From: Telmatactis stephensoni
Lineage: Eukaryota; Cnidaria; Anthozoa; Actiniaria; Isophelliidae
Assembly (NCBI GenBank): GCA_029948255.1
Contig: JALIZF010001940.1
Span: 2,727,001 to 2,791,000 of the forward strand
Direction: 5' to 3'
Length of the DNA: 64,000 bases
Shown here in pieces: positions 60,780 to 64,000 of the stretch. A program made the position numbers and the translations under genes. The notes under the pieces are model-generated. The model saw only the letters and a list, made by a program, of their open reading frames with translations. It was not told the origin of the DNA and made no database searches. The first letter of the stretch is position 1. The number at the start of each line of letters is the position of its first letter.

Positions 60780-62222
60780 TCAGTCATTACAAAGAAATGT
60801 ATGGGGCCGCCATATTGGTGTACCACTTTAGTACACCAACATGGCCGACAATAAATACGATTGGCAAAATCATTTAGAATAACAACTTAATCATATATTT
60901 TGATACAGATACCCAATACACAATGGTTTTATTCATAGAGCAAGCCAAATGTGTGTTTACTTCTATCAAATTCATCGTTTTACCTCTGAGGAAAACGCGT
61001 GACAATGTTGCGTGACAAAGATTTTACCTTTGACAACTCGAAAACCAAACGAGGAAAGTTTCTCAAATATTCAAGAAAAACTTTTCTTAGGGTATATAAG
61101 CAACATACCTCAGACTAAATTCAATGTGATCCATATGAAGCATGAATTTTTCGATGACGTCACATGAAAAGAATACGTATAGAAGTGGAATTCTGATCCA
61201 ATTAAGTGTCATTAATTCATAAATACAAAAAAAAAAAAAAAACAACAACAACAACAACCCGCACATGGCAAATGTTTATTTAGTTGATGAGACCAAGAAT
61301 TCCTTTTTTATTTTCTATATTCAACCAATCAAATAACGATGACATAACAAAGACAAGTCGAAAACTTGACACGTCATAAAAGGTCTACAAGCAATCCTAT
61401 TTGTAAGGAGTGTCTAGAGGTCAGACGGCGCCCAAGTTTCTACAGCTGTTCAGATCGATAAAACACTTTGTTTATCTACGAGATATCACTGGAAATTGTT
61501 AATAGTAAGTACATCTCAAGCATGTTAAGGCCTGGGTCAGGCCCCTATTTAGCATAAAATGGTATTTTTTTACATTTCAAGAGTAATATTGAACGTTACG
61601 CTTTCTAACTTGCAGACGTGTTAGAATTTGTCGATTTTGAAAAAATGACGAACGCTTGGTCACGTAACCATCCATGTAATATAGAAAATGCCAAATATTC
61701 AATTAAACATCAAAAAATATCTTCGTTGAATGCATTTTTACCGGCCCATTTTCAATTTCATGTTTTTTCACCCTATTGATCACGTGACCACCAAATTCTG
61801 ACCATACACAAAGAAAAATGGGCTAAAATTATATCTAAGTACGTTTAATATTGGTAGAGATATTGTAATTTTAGGTATTTTTAGTTCGGCCCAATGACCC
61901 AGGCCTTAACATGCTTGAAATTATTTCTAATTTATTCAATGACTATATTATTACTAAAATGTGTAACTTGCTGAGTGTCTTGAAACTTCACTACGATCTT
62001 AGAAAGTCGATACTTGTGCAATCAACTGTACTCTTTCTTTTCCGTGTGAGAAAGGAATGGATGGTCCATAAACGTTTGAACATTTCTACCACTATAGTCC
62101 GCGCCACTAGTGCTGATAGTTTCGATATCTTGCTAATTCTTCTTTATAAACTTCTTGCAGAGTTAGCAAGCAATAACAACCAGGACCAAGACTTCACAAA
62201 GTCCTACTTTCTTTCATATTAA
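60780..62222. repeat. Interspersed repeat, host copy 2 (end, uninterrupted)
   Basis: Contains a CCGCCATATTGGTG...CACCAACATGGCCG palindrome (60811-60848), the segment found inverted at 36.1-36.9 kb, the empty site ATTCAAC at 61319-61325 of the 6.47-kb element, and 61500-62222 matching 30790-32757. An ATG-started 103-codon frame (61911-62222) lies in the repeat; it is not intact in the other copy. Confidence 0.7.
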
Positions 62223-62290
62223 GGTAAGCTACACTTTCATCAGATGTCAGCAGAATAGCTATATCACTGACAGTTTTTTTAGTAGACTGA

Positions 62291-62421
62291 GGAGCTGTTT
62301 ATATGAAGGCGAGCCAGCTAGTAAGCGAGCTGACTTATTTTGTTCTCTGGCCCCCAAGGAAAAGAAAACCAAAGAATTCAGCCCGCTTACCGGGCTGTCT
62401 CGCCTCCATATAAACAGCTCC
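62291..62421. mobile_element. 131-bp MITE with GGAGCTGTTTATATG termini
   Basis: GGAGCTGTTTATATGAAGGC at the left mirrors CCTCCATATAAACAGCTCC at the right, with opposed GCGAGCC/GTCTCGCC blocks inside. Confidence 0.8.
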
Positions 62422-62903
62422 TAAGACGCGTGTTTGAAATATCACTACCACACGCGTCGCTTTGCCAGCAGTATTGTTAAGAAACTACTCCTTTTTGTTC
62501 ACACCGTTCAATAATTTTCAATGATTAGAGCATTCAAAGAGTCTTAAGAAATCGACAGCCAAAGCTTTTTCAATCTTAAATTTCTATTAAGTAGTTACAG
62601 ATATTTCGTTTTACAACGTTTACAGTCTGATCGACTAACGACACTGATAAAACTTAAAAGTCAAGAGAACCAGTACCTAAACAAGACCTAACAGACAGAC
62701 TGATCTTTGGTTAAACCATGTTTTAAACGGTGCAGGCTACGTTTCATGTTAGCATGAAGTATGACTTCAGCTTTCTTATCGAAATTAGACCTAGAACAGA
62801 TTGTTTATCAAACTTTTTGAGCACAGTAATGTGCACAGGAACAGTAGGGGTCGGTTCTAATTCTGTCTCCGTAGAATGTTCGATCTGCATAATAAATTAC
62901 ATT

Positions 62904-62906
<3 letters not shown>
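62422..62906. other. No gene recognised
   Basis: Spacer between a MITE and a TC microsatellite; no credible frame. Confidence 0.4.
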
Positions 62907-62988
<82 letters not shown>

Positions 62989-62997
62989 TCTCTCTCC
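62907..62997. repeat. (TC)n microsatellite
   Basis: About 40 CT units with two interruptions near the right end. The SLSLSL frame is an artefact. Confidence 0.97.
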
Positions 62998-63083
62998 GTC
63001 TCAAAGTCTAAGAGAAGAAATTAAAATTCATAAAGAGAACTTATGTCAGCCTAAAGCAGAAAAGGCAAGTCTCATTACGGCTA

Positions 63084-63378
63084 TATAGAGCGATTACACT
63101 AAAACCGTGAAACAAGTACTAACTAAAAAGTACAAATAGTACTAATGAAACAATAGAAAACAAAGGGTTTTGCTAGAGTGCTTACAATATATCCGTGAAA
63201 AACTTTGTAAGAAATTGCACTAATTTGCACTAATTAAACAATAAAAAAAACAAAGGATTTCGCGCTATTTAGTACAATTTAGTTTGCCAACTTTTTCACG
63301 GATATATTGTAAGCACTCTACTATTTGTCTCTATTTAGTTGCTAAGTTATTTCACGGTTTTAGTGTTATCGCTCTATA
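63084..63378. mobile_element. 295-bp MITE, double inverted repeats
   Basis: Outer ends TATAGAGCGATTACACTAAA with ACCGTGAAAC mirror TTTCACGGTTTTAGTGTTAT with CGCTCTATA. Inner blocks TAGAGTGCTTACAATATATC and GATATATTGTAAGCACTCTA are also inverted. No coding capacity. Confidence 0.8.
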
Positions 63379-63614
63379 CAACTAATCACAAAAGAAAATT
63401 ATGTCTAACAAAGCGTCCCAGGATACCGGGATAATCGGGGAGTAACCGGTTGACTCAACATCATCAACAAAAGATGAATGGCATGCATGTGGAAAGAGAA
63501 AAGAAAAGGCACAGATCAACAAACAAGATAATTTATCTACAAAAGAAAAGACAAAGTCTAGCAAACCTTATCATATCTAGCAAAGTAGAAACTACCGAAG
63601 AATCCTGTGATCTC

Positions 63615-64000
63615 AATCATTGAGATTCTATGACTAAAAATATCCAGGGCTGGAAAATGTCCAACTAAAGTAAAGAAAGTTAAGAACCGCGTTTGTTTTC
63701 TGGTGCCACAATTGAAAACATGAGCTACTATTCAATACCAATCGAGTTGAACCCAGATGAAATTATAGTACATGTGGGTACCAATAACCTAAAGTCAGAT
63801 TCCGCCCAAAGAATGACAAAGAAAATATCTGAACTCGCCACCTCAATTCAAGAAACGTCTCTGCTATTGACTTAGCATTATTACTAGGAAGGATGATGAA
63901 CCCCTTAAAGCAAAAATCACAGAAGCTAAAAATCTACTTACCGCCGTTTTCGATGAAACGCGACTACCTAGACATCAACATTGTAGTCTGCACTTTGCAT
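63615..64000 (+). pseudogene. SGNH-hydrolase-like transposon ORF fragment, runs off the edge
   Basis: With frameshifts the plus strand reads DSMTKNIQGWKMSN, then RLFSGATIENMSYYSIPIEL, then NPDEIIVHVGTNNLKSDSAQ. The DS (block I) and HVGTNxL motifs are those of SGNH/GDSL-type esterase domains found in LINE ORF1 and other cnidarian transposon proteins. The serine is present, but internal stops (63667, about 63872) show it is broken. Confidence 0.55.

Noticed and set aside
61911..62222. 103-codon ATG-started frame as a gene
   Set aside because: It lies in an interspersed repeat whose other copy (32487-32757) has lost the frame, and it has no recognisable domain.
62730..63011. 93-codon frame ending in SLSLSL
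   Set aside because: Most of it is the TC microsatellite, and the start is an alternative codon.

Overview
The window is eukaryotic nuclear DNA from an animal. The two real gene types have short exons with GT/AG introns and metazoan-type proteins. The rest is AT-rich and packed with MITEs, LINE remnants, microsatellites and minisatellites. The protein flavour, the CR1/L2-like LINE ends and the abundance of foldback elements suggest a cnidarian, probably an anthozoan (coral or sea anemone). That assignment is an inference; nothing in the window fixes the species.

Left part (about 0.2-19.3 kb): two tandem, same-strand, apparently intact eight-exon genes for a mitochondrial choline dehydrogenase-like GMC flavoprotein (coding 1294-5984 and 13318-19293). 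All splice phases match between the copies and the FAD and catalytic motifs are present in both. The copies differ mainly in introns and flanks, where MITEs and microsatellites were added after duplication. One foldback element sits exactly on a splice donor of copy A and duplicated it.

Middle (19.4-32.7 kb): mostly mobile DNA. It holds a 639-bp element with a 9-bp target duplication nested in another inverted-repeat element, a 985-bp element with 41-bp terminal repeats and an 8-bp target duplication, a HIRAN-like exon fragment, and a 6.47-kb element with 95-bp terminal repeats. The 6.47-kb element contains a broken RecQ-like helicase that is itself bracketed by inverted repeats. The host repeat of the 6.47-kb element recurs at 55.4-62.2 kb, where the empty insertion site can be read.

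Right part: two tandem two-exon class I SAM-dependent methyltransferase genes (32865-34846 and 47254-49321), 293 residues each and about 96% identical by my count. Their single intron is filled by the same 8-bp-unit minisatellite. Between and beyond them lie a 583-bp perfect palindrome flanked by 7-bp direct repeats, a large foldback, a Tc1/mariner-type transposase fragment, a 4.34-kb element with 53-bp terminal repeats, LINE 3' ends, a tRNA-Tyr-like gene and a decayed SGNH-type transposon ORF at the right edge.

The four genes point the same way. Choline dehydrogenase feeds glycine betaine synthesis; the methyltransferase substrate is unknown, so a joint pathway is not established. I see no operon, CRISPR or prokaryotic system. 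The novel interest lies in the mobile elements and their nesting.
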